The notes under the pieces: model-generated
What the model was told of the DNA's origin: nothing
Databases searched by the model: none
Seen by the model: the letters and a program-made list of their open reading frames with translations, nothing else
In this document: positions 1-6,713 of the stretch, piece after piece
Layout: every line of letters begins with the position of its first letter
Numbering within the stretch: the stretch's first letter is position 1
Source: Candidatus Omnitrophota bacterium
Lineage (GTDB): Bacteria; Omnitrophota; Gorgyraeia; Aquiviventales; Aquiviventaceae
Direction of reading: 5' to 3'
DNA: 15,602 nt
Assembly (NCBI GenBank): GCA_016206675.1
Contig: JACQRD010000029.1
Location: forward strand, 1-15,602
Program-made: the position numbers and the translations under genes

Positions 1-40
1 GCAGTGTGCTGTCTGCTGTCTGCTGTCTGCTGTCTGCTGG
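1..40. repeat. Heptamer tandem repeat (TGCTGTC type)
   Basis: About five copies of a 7-bp unit, TGCTGTC, with TGTGCTG variants, begin at the window edge and stop just past the stop codon of the exported coiled-coil gene. Similar units recur at 6682-6712 and 15561-15598. Function unknown; the array may continue outside the window. Confidence 0.85.
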
Positions 41-42
41 CA

Positions 43-390
43 TTATTGCTCTCCTGAGCGTAGTCCTCCGCCTGAGCGGGAGGATCGCTTCCCTTCCTCT
101 TCAAGGACGCGCAGGCGCAGCTCAAACGAGCTGATCTGCTGTTCCAGCACCCGCAGGCGGCTCTCCAGGCTGGAGAACTTCCGCCCCAGGTACTCCTCAA
201 TTGGAATCGGACCGACCGCCCCGTTGCGCTCTTCAACCGGCCAATCCGGCGGCACGTTGAAGCGCAGGCCGTCCTTCTTTTTGATCACCGTTGAGGACGC
301 TTCCGCCGGAACCGGCTCAGCGGCCAGCGGCGCCGGAGCGAACCCCAGCGCCGCGCCGAGGAGCACTCCTAGACCCCGCGCCGCTCTCAT
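43..390 (-). CDS. Small exported coiled-coil protein at the end of the gsp operon
   Basis: A 115-residue protein of no family I recognise. Residues 1-24 look like a signal peptide: arginines, a hydrophobic core, then an Ala-rich end (PLAAEP) suiting signal peptidase I. A short proline-containing segment follows (about 40-60, with VPPDWP). Residues about 68-100 are a heptad-like coiled coil rich in Leu, Glu and Arg, and the tail is Gly/Ser/Arg-rich. The start is set by a 4-bp ATGA overlap with the stop of gspM, so the two are translationally coupled. Its place at the end of a gspG-to-gspM run is where gspN or gspC-like periplasmic parts can occur, but it resembles neither. I infer a periplasmic accessory, perhaps oligomeric through the coiled coil. 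That it is a real gene is well supported by the coupling; its function is not known. Confidence 0.75.
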   Translation of the reverse strand: MRAARGLGVLLGAALGFAPAPLAAEPVPAEASSTVIKKKDGLRFNVPPDWPVEERNGAVGPIPIEEYLGRKFSSLESRLRVLEQQISSFELRLRVLEEEGKRSSRSGGGLRSGEQ

Positions 391-965
391 GGTGAAACTC
401 CGGCCGGCTGGCCGACCGCCAAGATGGCCACGCTGGTCAGCCGCAAGCTGCCTTGCAGCCGCTCCTGGCCGCGCTTCTCCAGCGACATGGTGGCGCGCTG
501 CACTTCAAACAGCTTCTTCGACGACTCGATCAGGTACAGGAACCGCACGGCCTGCTCCAGCGTCCCCTGGTACTGCACGTCAACGGCATGCTCCTGATAC
601 GGCGCATTCTGCGTCGTCGGCAGCGGACTGACCGTGCCCAGCGTGACACCGCTCTGGGCCGCCAGCAGCTCGAGCTCGCGGATGAGCTCTCCCATCTCCA
701 CTTCCGGCGATCGGGCGATGCGCAGATAGTCGCGATAGGCGTCGATCTTCGCGCCGACGTCCGTCTGGCGGCTGAGCAGGCGTTCATGGGTGGCCAGCTC
801 ATGCCGCAGCTCGCGGATATCCTGCGCCACCTGCTGCGTGTGCCTCCACCACGGCGCTACCAACAGCCGATCCAGCACCACCAACGCCACCATCAGCACG
901 CCGATGGCCGCAAACATGCGCTCCCGGGCGGCGAGCTTGGGCAGGGCCAGCGCCGGCTTCTTCAT
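387..965 (-). CDS. gspM: GspM / PilO-like inner-membrane assembly protein
   Basis: A 192-residue bitopic protein with the layout of GspM and PilO. It has a short cytoplasmic N-terminus, one membrane helix (about residues 17-37, ending before APWW), a coiled coil (about 40-85) and a ferredoxin-like periplasmic domain (about 90-185). In these systems GspM/PilO pairs with GspL/PilN to link the cytoplasmic ATPase to the pseudopilus in the periplasm. The start at 965 is chosen because its ATG overlaps the gspL stop by 4 bp (ATGA) and gives MKKPALALPKL before the helix; a longer in-frame start at 1010 would lie deep in gspL. The family is weakly conserved in sequence, so the call rests on topology and on position after gspL. 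Confidence 0.8.
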   Translation of the reverse strand: MKKPALALPKLAARERMFAAIGVLMVALVVLDRLLVAPWWRHTQQVAQDIRELRHELATHERLLSRQTDVGAKIDAYRDYLRIARSPEVEMGELIRELELLAAQSGVTLGTVSPLPTTQNAPYQEHAVDVQYQGTLEQAVRFLYLIESSKKLFEVQRATMSLEKRGQERLQGSLRLTSVAILAVGQPAGVSP

Positions 966-2455
966 GACGAAACCTGGGGAGACGGCGGCGGCTCCGTGAG
1001 CAGCTCGCACGTCAGTTCGAAGCTGGTGACATTTTCCTCGCCGTCGCGCCGCTTCGTCACCTTTTTGGCGTCCACCTTCGCGAAGAGCCCGGATTTTTCG
1101 AGCGCACTGACCATCTCATAGACCTTCGGCATCTCGCTGGAGGTACCCTTCAGCAGCAGCCGGTCGCTCTGGACGAATTCGAGCGTATCCCAGCGGATCG
1201 CGTCGGAGGAGCGGCGATTCAGCTCAACTAGCAGCTCCAGAAACCGCCCGCGGGCGGTGAGCCAGCCGCGCACCAGTTCCACCTGCTTGAGCGAAAAGTC
1301 GAGTGCCGAGGTTTCCAGGCCGGCGCGCTCCGACTCCGCGCGCAACCATCCGCGGTAGCGTTCGCGCTGCTGCGCCTCGAAGACCGCCAGCCCCGCCACC
1401 AGCACGACCGCCGCGATGAGCTGGCAGCCCAACGTGATGAGCGCGCGCGTGCGCAGCTCGAAGACGCGGTGCAGCCGCAGCGGCTTCGGCGTCAGGTCGA
1501 TGCCCGTCTCCGCGCCCACCGACAGCCCGAGGAGGCTGGCGAATGACGACTGGCCCAGCTCCGCTTGAGCGGCGACGACGCCGGGGCCGAGCGCAAACCG
1601 CTCTGCCGCGGCCACGGCCTCCGTCGGGATCTCCAATCCCTGCTGCAGCTGCGCCTTCAGATCCGGCAGCCGCTCCACCTGGCCGGTCAGCACGATGTCC
1701 GAGACGGGCTGCTGCCATCCTTCCGCTTCAAACGCCTCGAGGGTGCGGCGCAGCTCGGCGATCAGGCGGCTCGGCACGCCGGAGGGCTCCGCGATGAGCT
1801 GCTTCACCCCGAAGGGGAGGCTGCGGTGGAAGAGGATCTTCTGCTGCCGGATGACCGCTGCGGTCGTCACCTCTGCGTCGACATCCGCCACCAGCACCGG
1901 CTGCTTGGGCGTCGCACCCCTCACCGCCCGCAGCCAGCCGGCCAAGCCCTCCAGCTCAAGACCGACGCGCTCCAGCGACCAGCCCATCGCTTCCGCGATC
2001 CTAATCGCCCGGTTGACGACCTCCTGATGCGAGATGACGAGCATCACTTTCGAGTAGCCGGCGGCGTCCGTTTCGACGATGGAGAAATCCGTCAGGATCT
2101 CTTCTTTGGAATACGGCGTATGCTTCTCCGCCTGCAGCTCGACGATGTCCCGGATTTCGCGCCACTCCGAGGAGGGGACGGAAAAGACGCGGGTGGTGGT
2201 CAGGTGCGATGGGTTGGCGATCAGCACGCTCTCCGGCTCGATGCCCTGCGCGCGGCAGCGCTGCCGCAGCGCGTCAACCAGCCCCGCGTCGCCTTCCGGC
2301 ACCGGCAGCACGATCAGGCTCGCGATGGTGCGCCCGCGCGGAGCGCCGGTGGCGTGCAGCAACTTCACCCACTGCCCGTCGATGGAGAGCGCGGTGAAGC
2401 TCCGGCCCACCGGCGCGGGAAGCCACTGCGCGAGGCGGTTCAGCGCTGCGCCCAT
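962..2455 (-). CDS. gspL: GspL-type protein: PilM-like actin fold fused to PilN-like domain
   Basis: A 497-residue protein. Residues about 20-330 form a PilM-like actin-fold cytoplasmic domain; the segment with EIRDIVELQAEKHTPYSKEE is typical of PilM. A single membrane helix follows at about 360-385 (TLGCQLIAAVVLVAGLAVFE). The C-terminal part is PilN-like: a coiled coil, then a ferredoxin-like periplasmic domain. This PilM+PilN fusion is the architecture of GspL, which recruits the GspE ATPase to the inner membrane and binds GspM. The start at 2455 gives MGAALNRLAQWLP with an AAGG-containing ribosome site upstream and overlaps gspK by 16 bp. The open frame upstream to 2710 is arginine/glycine-rich shadow sequence of gspK and is excluded. 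Confidence 0.88.
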   Translation of the reverse strand: MGAALNRLAQWLPAPVGRSFTALSIDGQWVKLLHATGAPRGRTIASLIVLPVPEGDAGLVDALRQRCRAQGIEPESVLIANPSHLTTTRVFSVPSSEWREIRDIVELQAEKHTPYSKEEILTDFSIVETDAAGYSKVMLVISHQEVVNRAIRIAEAMGWSLERVGLELEGLAGWLRAVRGATPKQPVLVADVDAEVTTAAVIRQQKILFHRSLPFGVKQLIAEPSGVPSRLIAELRRTLEAFEAEGWQQPVSDIVLTGQVERLPDLKAQLQQGLEIPTEAVAAAERFALGPGVVAAQAELGQSSFASLLGLSVGAETGIDLTPKPLRLHRVFELRTRALITLGCQLIAAVVLVAGLAVFEAQQRERYRGWLRAESERAGLETSALDFSLKQVELVRGWLTARGRFLELLVELNRRSSDAIRWDTLEFVQSDRLLLKGTSSEMPKVYEMVSALEKSGLFAKVDAKKVTKRRDGEENVTSFELTCELLTEPPPSPQVSS

Positions 2456-3471
2456 GCCCACACCTTCCCCTCGCGATCCACGATGGCCTCCACGTCGGCC
2501 GACAGCTCGCGACGCCCGGCCTCGGCCGAGACGTGCACGGCGAATGCCGTCGACTTGACATCCACCAGGCGCTGCTGGCTCAGCTGGGCCAGCCGGTTGA
2601 GATCCTCCGCAGGCACCGCCACCGCCAGCTCGCCGGTGGCCGCACCCACCGACTCCAAGAGGCGGTCGTCTTCCGTGCCGCCGATGTCGTCTTCGCCGGC
2701 GCGGTACCACAGCAGCCCCTGCACCCCCTGGGCGCTGAAACCCAGCGCGGCGAGGACCGCTTCCTCCGCGGTGTTGAGATTGACGGAGCCGGAGCCGTGC
2801 GCGGTCACCAGGGGCCGCACCCGGCGGTAGATGGCCGGCGCCACGCCGCGGATGAGCAGCAGCTCCTCCGCTGATTCAAACGGCGCGTCCTTGCATTCAT
2901 AGGCAGGGCTCAGGCCCAGGTAGTAGAAATCCTCCGCGCCATGGGGCCGCGGCTCGCGATCCTCATCGCGCCAGTCGGCGATGGCCTCGGCGATCGTGAG
3001 CGCGTCGAGGGTCTTCAGCCCTGCGGCCTGCTGGAAAAGCCGAGCCAGGATCTCCGGCGTGGCAGTATTCAGATTAAGGAAGCGTTCCTGATCGACCAGG
3101 CCGTAAGGACCGGGGGGGTGCTGGGGACTGCGAATCGTGAAACGGCCTGCGCCGAATGGCTGATGCGCGAAGAGGTGTTCATTGTTCGCCCACACATCGC
3201 TCAATCCGTCGGCCGAGGTCTGCTTATCCATCCCGAGCACGCGCACCGCATGGGCCACGCCCGCCGCCGCGATGTACGAGGCGCGCAGCGTCTGCTCCAT
3301 CCGCTCGGTCAGACCCAAGGCGAAGGCGCAGCGCGAACCGAGGCCGACGGCGAGGACGCTCAAGAGGACGATCGTCCACACCACCAAGATGAGCACGCTA
3401 CCGCGGCGGCGAAAACGGCACATGCACGAGGAGCCGCTCGGTCCGTGCGTGCCCCCCCATTCGCTCATCAT
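2440..3471 (-). CDS. gspK: GspK, minor pseudopilin at the pseudopilus tip
   Basis: A 343-residue large minor pseudopilin. The leader ends in RFRRRG, followed by the hydrophobic helix SVLILVVWTIVLLSVLAVGL. As usual for GspK, the Glu at mature position 5 that other pilins carry is absent. Two helix-hairpin-helix-like segments typical of GspK follow: LNLNTATPEILARL (about residue 135) and VNLNTAEEAVLAAL (about 235). With GspI and GspJ, GspK caps the pseudopilus and starts its assembly. The start at 3471 is chosen because GGAGG lies six bases upstream; the next codon (3468) is also ATG. This makes a 74-bp overlap with gspJ. A start at 3423 would give a shorter leader but lacks a good ribosome site. 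Confidence 0.9.
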   Translation of the reverse strand: MMSEWGGTHGPSGSSCMCRFRRRGSVLILVVWTIVLLSVLAVGLGSRCAFALGLTERMEQTLRASYIAAAGVAHAVRVLGMDKQTSADGLSDVWANNEHLFAHQPFGAGRFTIRSPQHPPGPYGLVDQERFLNLNTATPEILARLFQQAAGLKTLDALTIAEAIADWRDEDREPRPHGAEDFYYLGLSPAYECKDAPFESAEELLLIRGVAPAIYRRVRPLVTAHGSGSVNLNTAEEAVLAALGFSAQGVQGLLWYRAGEDDIGGTEDDRLLESVGAATGELAVAVPAEDLNRLAQLSQQRLVDVKSTAFAVHVSAEAGRRELSADVEAIVDREGKVWAWAQR

Positions 3472-4066
3472 AACGAACCTCCACAGCGACCGCAAGCGGC
3501 GGCTCCGGAGCCGACCAGGAGGAGATCCACCCTGCCTCCGTGGTGTCCGACGCCGGCGCGTAATAGGAAAACCGGGCGCGGTCGATGCCCGTCAGGATGG
3601 CGTGGCAGCGCTCGCGCAGCGAAGCGTGGCGCAGCGCGCGATACGCCTGCTGCGAGCGGCACAGGGCCTTGTCCCGGCCCGAATAAAAATAGGTGGTCTG
3701 CCCCGGCTCCCGCTGCGCCTCGCCCGAGGCGCGCTCACCCGCCGGCGCCTCGACGAGCGATGGAATGGACAGCGCGTCGTAGGCGCCCTCAAAGAGCACC
3801 GGCGAAAACGGATGCACATTGGCGAGATCCTTGCGCAGCGAGACGAAGGCCAATTCGGTCCATGCCTCCGCCGTGCCCCGCGCGTCGACTTTGCTCCAGA
3901 CGCGCAGGCAGCCCGTCACCGCCGCGACGACCGTCGCCCCCACCAGCGCGACCAGCGCCGTCGTGACCAGCAACTCCACCAGCGTAAACCCTCGGAGGCT
4001 GGAGGCTGGTGGCTGGAAGGTGATGTTCCATGTTCCGGCTTCCAGCTTCCTGCTTCCAGCGTCCAC
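3398..4066 (-). CDS. gspJ: GspJ, minor pseudopilin
   Basis: A 222-residue pseudopilin. The prepilin cleavage site is RG|FTLVELL with Glu at mature position 5, then a hydrophobic helix (about residues 27-48). The body carries the LRKDLANV and TYFYSGRD-type segments seen in GspJ. It sits nine bases after gspI and overlaps gspK, in the canonical I-J-K order, so it should be part of the GspI-GspJ-GspK tip complex. The leader is odd: residues about 6-24, containing RKLEAGTW and QPPASS, are encoded by an intergenic-type hairpin repeat (3994-4059) rather than by ordinary coding sequence. The leader is removed by prepilin peptidase, so the mature protein should not contain it. Confidence 0.88.
   Translation of the reverse strand: MDAGSRKLEAGTWNITFQPPASSLRGFTLVELLVTTALVALVGATVVAAVTGCLRVWSKVDARGTAEAWTELAFVSLRKDLANVHPFSPVLFEGAYDALSIPSLVEAPAGERASGEAQREPGQTTYFYSGRDKALCRSQQAYRALRHASLRERCHAILTGIDRARFSYYAPASDTTEAGWISSWSAPEPPLAVAVEVRYDERMGGHARTERLLVHVPFSPPR
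3994..4059. repeat. GGCTGGA / CTTCCAG hairpin repeat inside the gspJ leader
   Basis: Three GGCTGGA-type heptamers (3994-4018) and, after a short centre with GGTGATGTT, an opposing arm of CTTCCAG-like heptamers (4025-4059). The arms are imperfect inverted complements, so the unit can form a hairpin. On the minus strand it is translated in frame as the GspJ prepilin leader. Same family as 4470-4542 and the split copy at 4983-5010 and 5416-5447. Confidence 0.85.
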
Positions 4067-4075
4067 ATGGATACT

Positions 4076-4612
4076 CTACGTTTCATTTTTTTTTGCCTCC
4101 GGCACTGGCGTCAAGAGCATCGTGAACTGCGACTCATCGACGAAACGGCCCCGGGGCCATGTCACGGACAGCGTCACGATCTGGGTGCCGTCCGAGCCGT
4201 CGGGGGATGGCTTAAGCTCCACCTGCCAGGCGTACGGATGCGCGCCGACGCGGAAGCTGCCGCGGGGCCGCTCGGCAACGTCCCGCCCCTCGCGGTGGGC
4301 CAGCTCCAGGTCGGCGAGCTTGGACATGGCGAACATCACGGCCGTGGAGCGCTCATCGGCCCGCGTGATCGCCTCCCAGCTGGTGGCGAAGGCCTGCATC
4401 ACCAGCACCGCCCCGCCGGCCAGGATGACCACGCTGACCATCACCTCAATTAATGTTAGTCCAGCTCGACGAGGCTGGAGGCTGGAGGCTGGAGGCTGGA
4501 AAGTGACGTTCCAGCCTCCGGTTTCCAGCTTCCGGTTTCCAGTCCCGTTGGGGCACTTACCGTGTTTCTTTTTGCTGCCAGTTCGTAATATCATCCTCGC
4601 TCTCTTTGCCAT
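4076..4612 (-). CDS. gspI: GspI, minor pseudopilin
   Basis: A pseudopilin of 178 residues from ATG 4612, or 172 from ATG 4594. The cleavage site is RRAG|LTLIEVM with Glu at mature position 5, then a hydrophobic helix. The SKLADLEL segment after the helix and the C-terminal strand pattern (W.VELKP..., VTLSVTWP, FTMLLTPV) fit GspI better than GspH. Both possible starts overlap the gspG stop, suggesting coupled translation; no later ATG, GTG or TTG lies in frame before the cleavage site. The leader is unusually long (about 50 residues) and includes RKLETGGWNVTFQPPASS, encoded by a hairpin repeat. The order G-I-J-K means gspH is missing or elsewhere. Confidence 0.82.
   Translation of the reverse strand: MAKRARMILRTGSKKKHGKCPNGTGNRKLETGGWNVTFQPPASSLQPRRAGLTLIEVMVSVVILAGGAVLVMQAFATSWEAITRADERSTAVMFAMSKLADLELAHREGRDVAERPRGSFRVGAHPYAWQVELKPSPDGSDGTQIVTLSVTWPRGRFVDESQFTMLLTPVPEAKKNET
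4470..4542. repeat. GGCTGGA / TTTCCAG hairpin repeat inside the gspI leader
   Basis: Left arm of about four GGCTGGA heptamers (4471-4500), a centre AAGTGACGTT, and a right arm of TTCCAGC / TTTCCGG-like heptamers (4510-4541). It has the same order and nearly the same centre as the copy in gspJ. It is translated on the minus strand as the GspI prepilin leader. Confidence 0.87.
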
Positions 4613-5036
4613 CCGGTCCCAGCGAATACAGATCGTAATCCAGCGGGGGGTGCGTGCCCGGATGCCGATACTGGTAGGCCTGCTTCCAGGGATCCAGCGG
4701 CTCCTGCTCCAAGTAGGGTCCTCGCCAGTTCGACGGCGGCGGCGGCGCGGTCGGCTTGGTCAACAGCGCCGTCAAGCTCTGCTCCGTCGTCGGGTAGCGG
4801 CCGTTGTCGACCTCATAGAGCCGCAGCGCCAGCGCCACGTTGCCTTTGATGTCGGCGGCAGCCACCTGCCGCCGGGCCTCCTCCGAGCGGCCGGCCAGCC
4901 GCGGCACCACCATGGCCGCCAGCGCCCCGATGATGATGACGACCAGCATGATCTCAATAAGAGTAAACCCCCTTCGCTTGAAGCTGGAGGCTGGAGGCTG
5001 GAGGCTGGAGCTACTACGCTTGCGTTTTTGTTCCAT
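4557..5036 (-). CDS. gspG: GspG, major pseudopilin
   Basis: A 159-residue canonical major pseudopilin. The leader ends KRRG, followed by FTLIEIMLVVIIIGALAAMVVPRL with Glu5. The body has the GspG signatures YEVDNGRYPTTEQSL and EPLDPWKQAYQYRHPG, and near the end YDLYSLGPDGKESEDD, the acidic loop that binds calcium in GspG. It polymerises into the pseudopilus that pushes substrates through the secretin. The start at 5036 is set by a strong GGAGGA six bases upstream, at 5043-5048, which lies inside the 3' end of the IVP gene; the two genes overlap by 23 bp. The leader residues SLQPPASS come from a heptamer repeat. The open frame upstream to 5174 is shadow of the IVP gene. Confidence 0.95.
   Translation of the reverse strand: MEQKRKRSSSSLQPPASSFKRRGFTLIEIMLVVIIIGALAAMVVPRLAGRSEEARRQVAAADIKGNVALALRLYEVDNGRYPTTEQSLTALLTKPTAPPPPSNWRGPYLEQEPLDPWKQAYQYRHPGTHPPLDYDLYSLGPDGKESEDDITNWQQKETR
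4983..5010. repeat. GGCTGGA heptamer array, one arm of a split repeat
   Basis: Four tandem copies of GGCTGGA inside the gspG leader, read on the minus strand as LQPPASS. The opposing CTTCCAG-type arm that normally sits a few bases away (see gspI and gspJ) is instead at 5416-5447, on the far side of the IVP gene. Confidence 0.85.
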
Positions 5037-5409
5037 CGAATGTCCTCCACGCTTCGAGTAACCGATACAACATTTTCCCCACGCTCGCATACCGTTCACA
5101 AAGTTCCGTGTGCTTTGTGACATCACAATATTCACAATCTCTAGCCATATCCAACCATACCGTGACCTCATCAACAGAACCTATCGCATCTACCAGTTGC
5201 CGCCTAAACACATTCTCATACCGTCTCTTCGACCATCCTTCGGCGATGTTGGCCGGCACAGACCTGGCTGAATTCCTTAACTGACGTGTCAATGCATATA
5301 CTTCATGCTCCGGAAATCGTTTCGTCAGCGAAAATATCTCCATCGCCAACTGATAGGCAAATTGATAGACTTCCAGGTCTCTGAACGTTCTGATAACACC
5401 TCGCGACAT
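5014..5409 (-). CDS. Four-helix-bundle protein of the 23S rRNA intervening-sequence (IVP/S23) family
   Basis: A 131-residue protein with the hallmarks of the family first found inside 23S rRNA intervening sequences. It opens FRDLEVYQFAYQLAMEI, has a central LTRQLRNSARSVPANIAEGW motif, then RRQLVDAIGSVDEVTVWLDMARD and a final helix. Family structures are small helical bundles that form oligomers; the cellular role is not established. It interrupts the gspF-gspG junction, and its last 23 bp overlap the gspG start, so gspG's ribosome site lies within it. Composition is foreign: the stretch 5101-5160 is about 40% GC by my count, while neighbouring gsp genes are far richer. No rRNA surrounds it. 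Transfer of this gene into the operon is likely, and it is flanked by the two arms of a split repeat. Confidence 0.92.
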   Translation of the reverse strand: MSRGVIRTFRDLEVYQFAYQLAMEIFSLTKRFPEHEVYALTRQLRNSARSVPANIAEGWSKRRYENVFRRQLVDAIGSVDEVTVWLDMARDCEYCDVTKHTELCERYASVGKMLYRLLEAWRTFDGTKTQA

Positions 5410-5415
5410 CTCGTT

Positions 5416-5447
5416 CTTTCCAGCTTCCAGTTTCTGGCTTCCAGCTT
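5416..5447. repeat. CTTCCAG heptamer array, second arm of a split repeat
   Basis: Four or so degenerate CTTCCAG heptamers between the IVP start codon and the gspF stop codon. It is the inverted counterpart of the GGCTGGA array at 4983-5010, with the whole IVP gene lying between the arms. Confidence 0.8.
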
Positions 5448-5456
5448 CTTCGCGCG

Positions 5457-6671
5457 TTATCGTGCTATAGAGCTCAACTCAAAGATTGGCAACAAAATCG
5501 CCATCACGATCCATCCGACGACCGCCCCGACGCCGAGTACCATGGCCGGCTCCATGAGGGCGGCCGCGGTGTGCAGCAACCCTTCCGCCTCGCGTTCATA
5601 AAAGGAGGCCACCTCCGCAAAGGCTTCGCCCACCTTGCCGCTTTCCTCTCCCACCGAGACGGTGTTGATGACGTACGGGGTCATGGTCGGCAGCGCGTTC
5701 AGGCACGCCGCGAGGGAGCGGCCCTGCTTTAAGCCCTCCGGCACGCGGGCCAGCTCCCGCCGGATGATCTGATGGCGCACGACGGGCAGGGCGACATCCA
5801 CCGCCTTGAGCACCGAGACGCCATGCTCAAGGAGCAGGCTGAAGGAGCGGGCGAACCGTGCCAGCTCCAGTTGGCGGATGAGCTTGCCCACCACCGGCAG
5901 GCGCAGGTTCCAGGAATCGATCCAGCCGCGCACGGCGGAACCTTGCAGCTTCCAGATCATGCCGAGGCCCAACGCGGCGGCGGCGAGGAGCGCCCACACC
6001 CACCATTGCGCCAGCGCGTGCGTGACCGCCAGCAGCATCTGCGTCGGCAGGGGCAGCCGCTCGTACCGCTCCAACAGTTTCAGCAGGCGCGGCATCACGA
6101 ACGTCAGCATGAAGAGGACCGTGCCGGCGCCGACGACGCCGACGAACATCGGGTAGGCCATCGCCGACCGGATTTTCGAGCGCAGGATTTCGTCCTGTTC
6201 CGCCTTCGCGGCCAGCCGATCCAGCACCGTGTCGAGCATGCCGCCGACTTCGCCCGAGCGCACCAAATTAGTGTACAGCGGCGAAAACACCGCCGGGTAC
6301 GGCTCCAGCGCCTCGGAGAGCATCTTGCCCTGGCGGATATCCTCGGTGACCGCCGCTAGCACCTGCTTGAGCGCCGGATGGGTGGTCTGCTCCATCATGA
6401 TGCCCAGCGCCCTGAGGATCGGCATCTGAGAGCGCACGAGGCTGGCGAACTGCCGCGTGAAGACGTTGAGCGCTCCGGCCGCCACCCTCACGCGCGGCCC
6501 CGCCGGCCTGGCGGCCGGCGCGGGCAGCGCCCCGTTGGCCTCCTCCACCCGTACGGGGATCAGCCCCAGCGTCGTCAACTGGTTGAGGGCCTCCGCGCGG
6601 CTGGGCGCCTCGCACACCCCCGCCACCGTATCGCGCGGTCCCTTTTTGGCTGTGTATTTGTAGGTCGGCAT
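5457..6671 (-). CDS. gspF: GspF / PilC-like inner-membrane platform protein
   Basis: A 404-residue polytopic protein with two T2SSF domains, about residues 65-185 (FTRQFASLVRSQMPILRAL, then SGEVGGMLDTVL) and 265-390 (FARSFSLLLEHGVSVLKAV, then GEESGKVGEAF). Each is followed by hydrophobic helices: MFVGVVGAGTVLFMLTFVMP, WVWALLAAAALGLGMIW and the C-terminal VLGVGAVVGWIVMAILLPIFEL. GspF/PilC is the membrane platform through which the GspE ATPase drives pilin insertion. The N-terminus MPTYKYTAKK is typical of the family, so ATG 6671 is preferred; a GTG at 6683 is an in-frame alternative. It follows gspE after a 42-bp gap filled by a heptamer repeat. Confidence 0.95.
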   Translation of the reverse strand: MPTYKYTAKKGPRDTVAGVCEAPSRAEALNQLTTLGLIPVRVEEANGALPAPAARPAGPRVRVAAGALNVFTRQFASLVRSQMPILRALGIMMEQTTHPALKQVLAAVTEDIRQGKMLSEALEPYPAVFSPLYTNLVRSGEVGGMLDTVLDRLAAKAEQDEILRSKIRSAMAYPMFVGVVGAGTVLFMLTFVMPRLLKLLERYERLPLPTQMLLAVTHALAQWWVWALLAAAALGLGMIWKLQGSAVRGWIDSWNLRLPVVGKLIRQLELARFARSFSLLLEHGVSVLKAVDVALPVVRHQIIRRELARVPEGLKQGRSLAACLNALPTMTPYVINTVSVGEESGKVGEAFAEVASFYEREAEGLLHTAAALMEPAMVLGVGAVVGWIVMAILLPIFELSSIAR

Positions 6672-6681
6672 TTCAGCTTTC

Positions 6682-6712
6682 ACTGTCTGCTGTGTGCTGT
6701 GTGCTGTGTGCT
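6682..6712. repeat. TGTGCTG heptamer repeat between gspE and gspF
   Basis: Four tandem TGTCTGC/TGTGCTG units occupy almost the whole gspE-gspF gap. Same family as at 1-40 and 15561-15598. Confidence 0.85.
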
Positions 6713-6713
6713 A

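Noticed and set aside
1565..2830. Long plus-strand open frames, such as this one and 3182-4453 or 3819-5120
   Set aside because: They lie opposite well-supported gspL, gspK, gspJ and gspI genes, are Arg/Pro/Ser-rich, and match no family; they are GC-rich antisense shadows.
5014..5409. A 23S rRNA fragment around the IVP gene
   Set aside because: Neighbouring sequence is gspF and gspG coding plus heptamer repeats; no rRNA-like sequence is seen.
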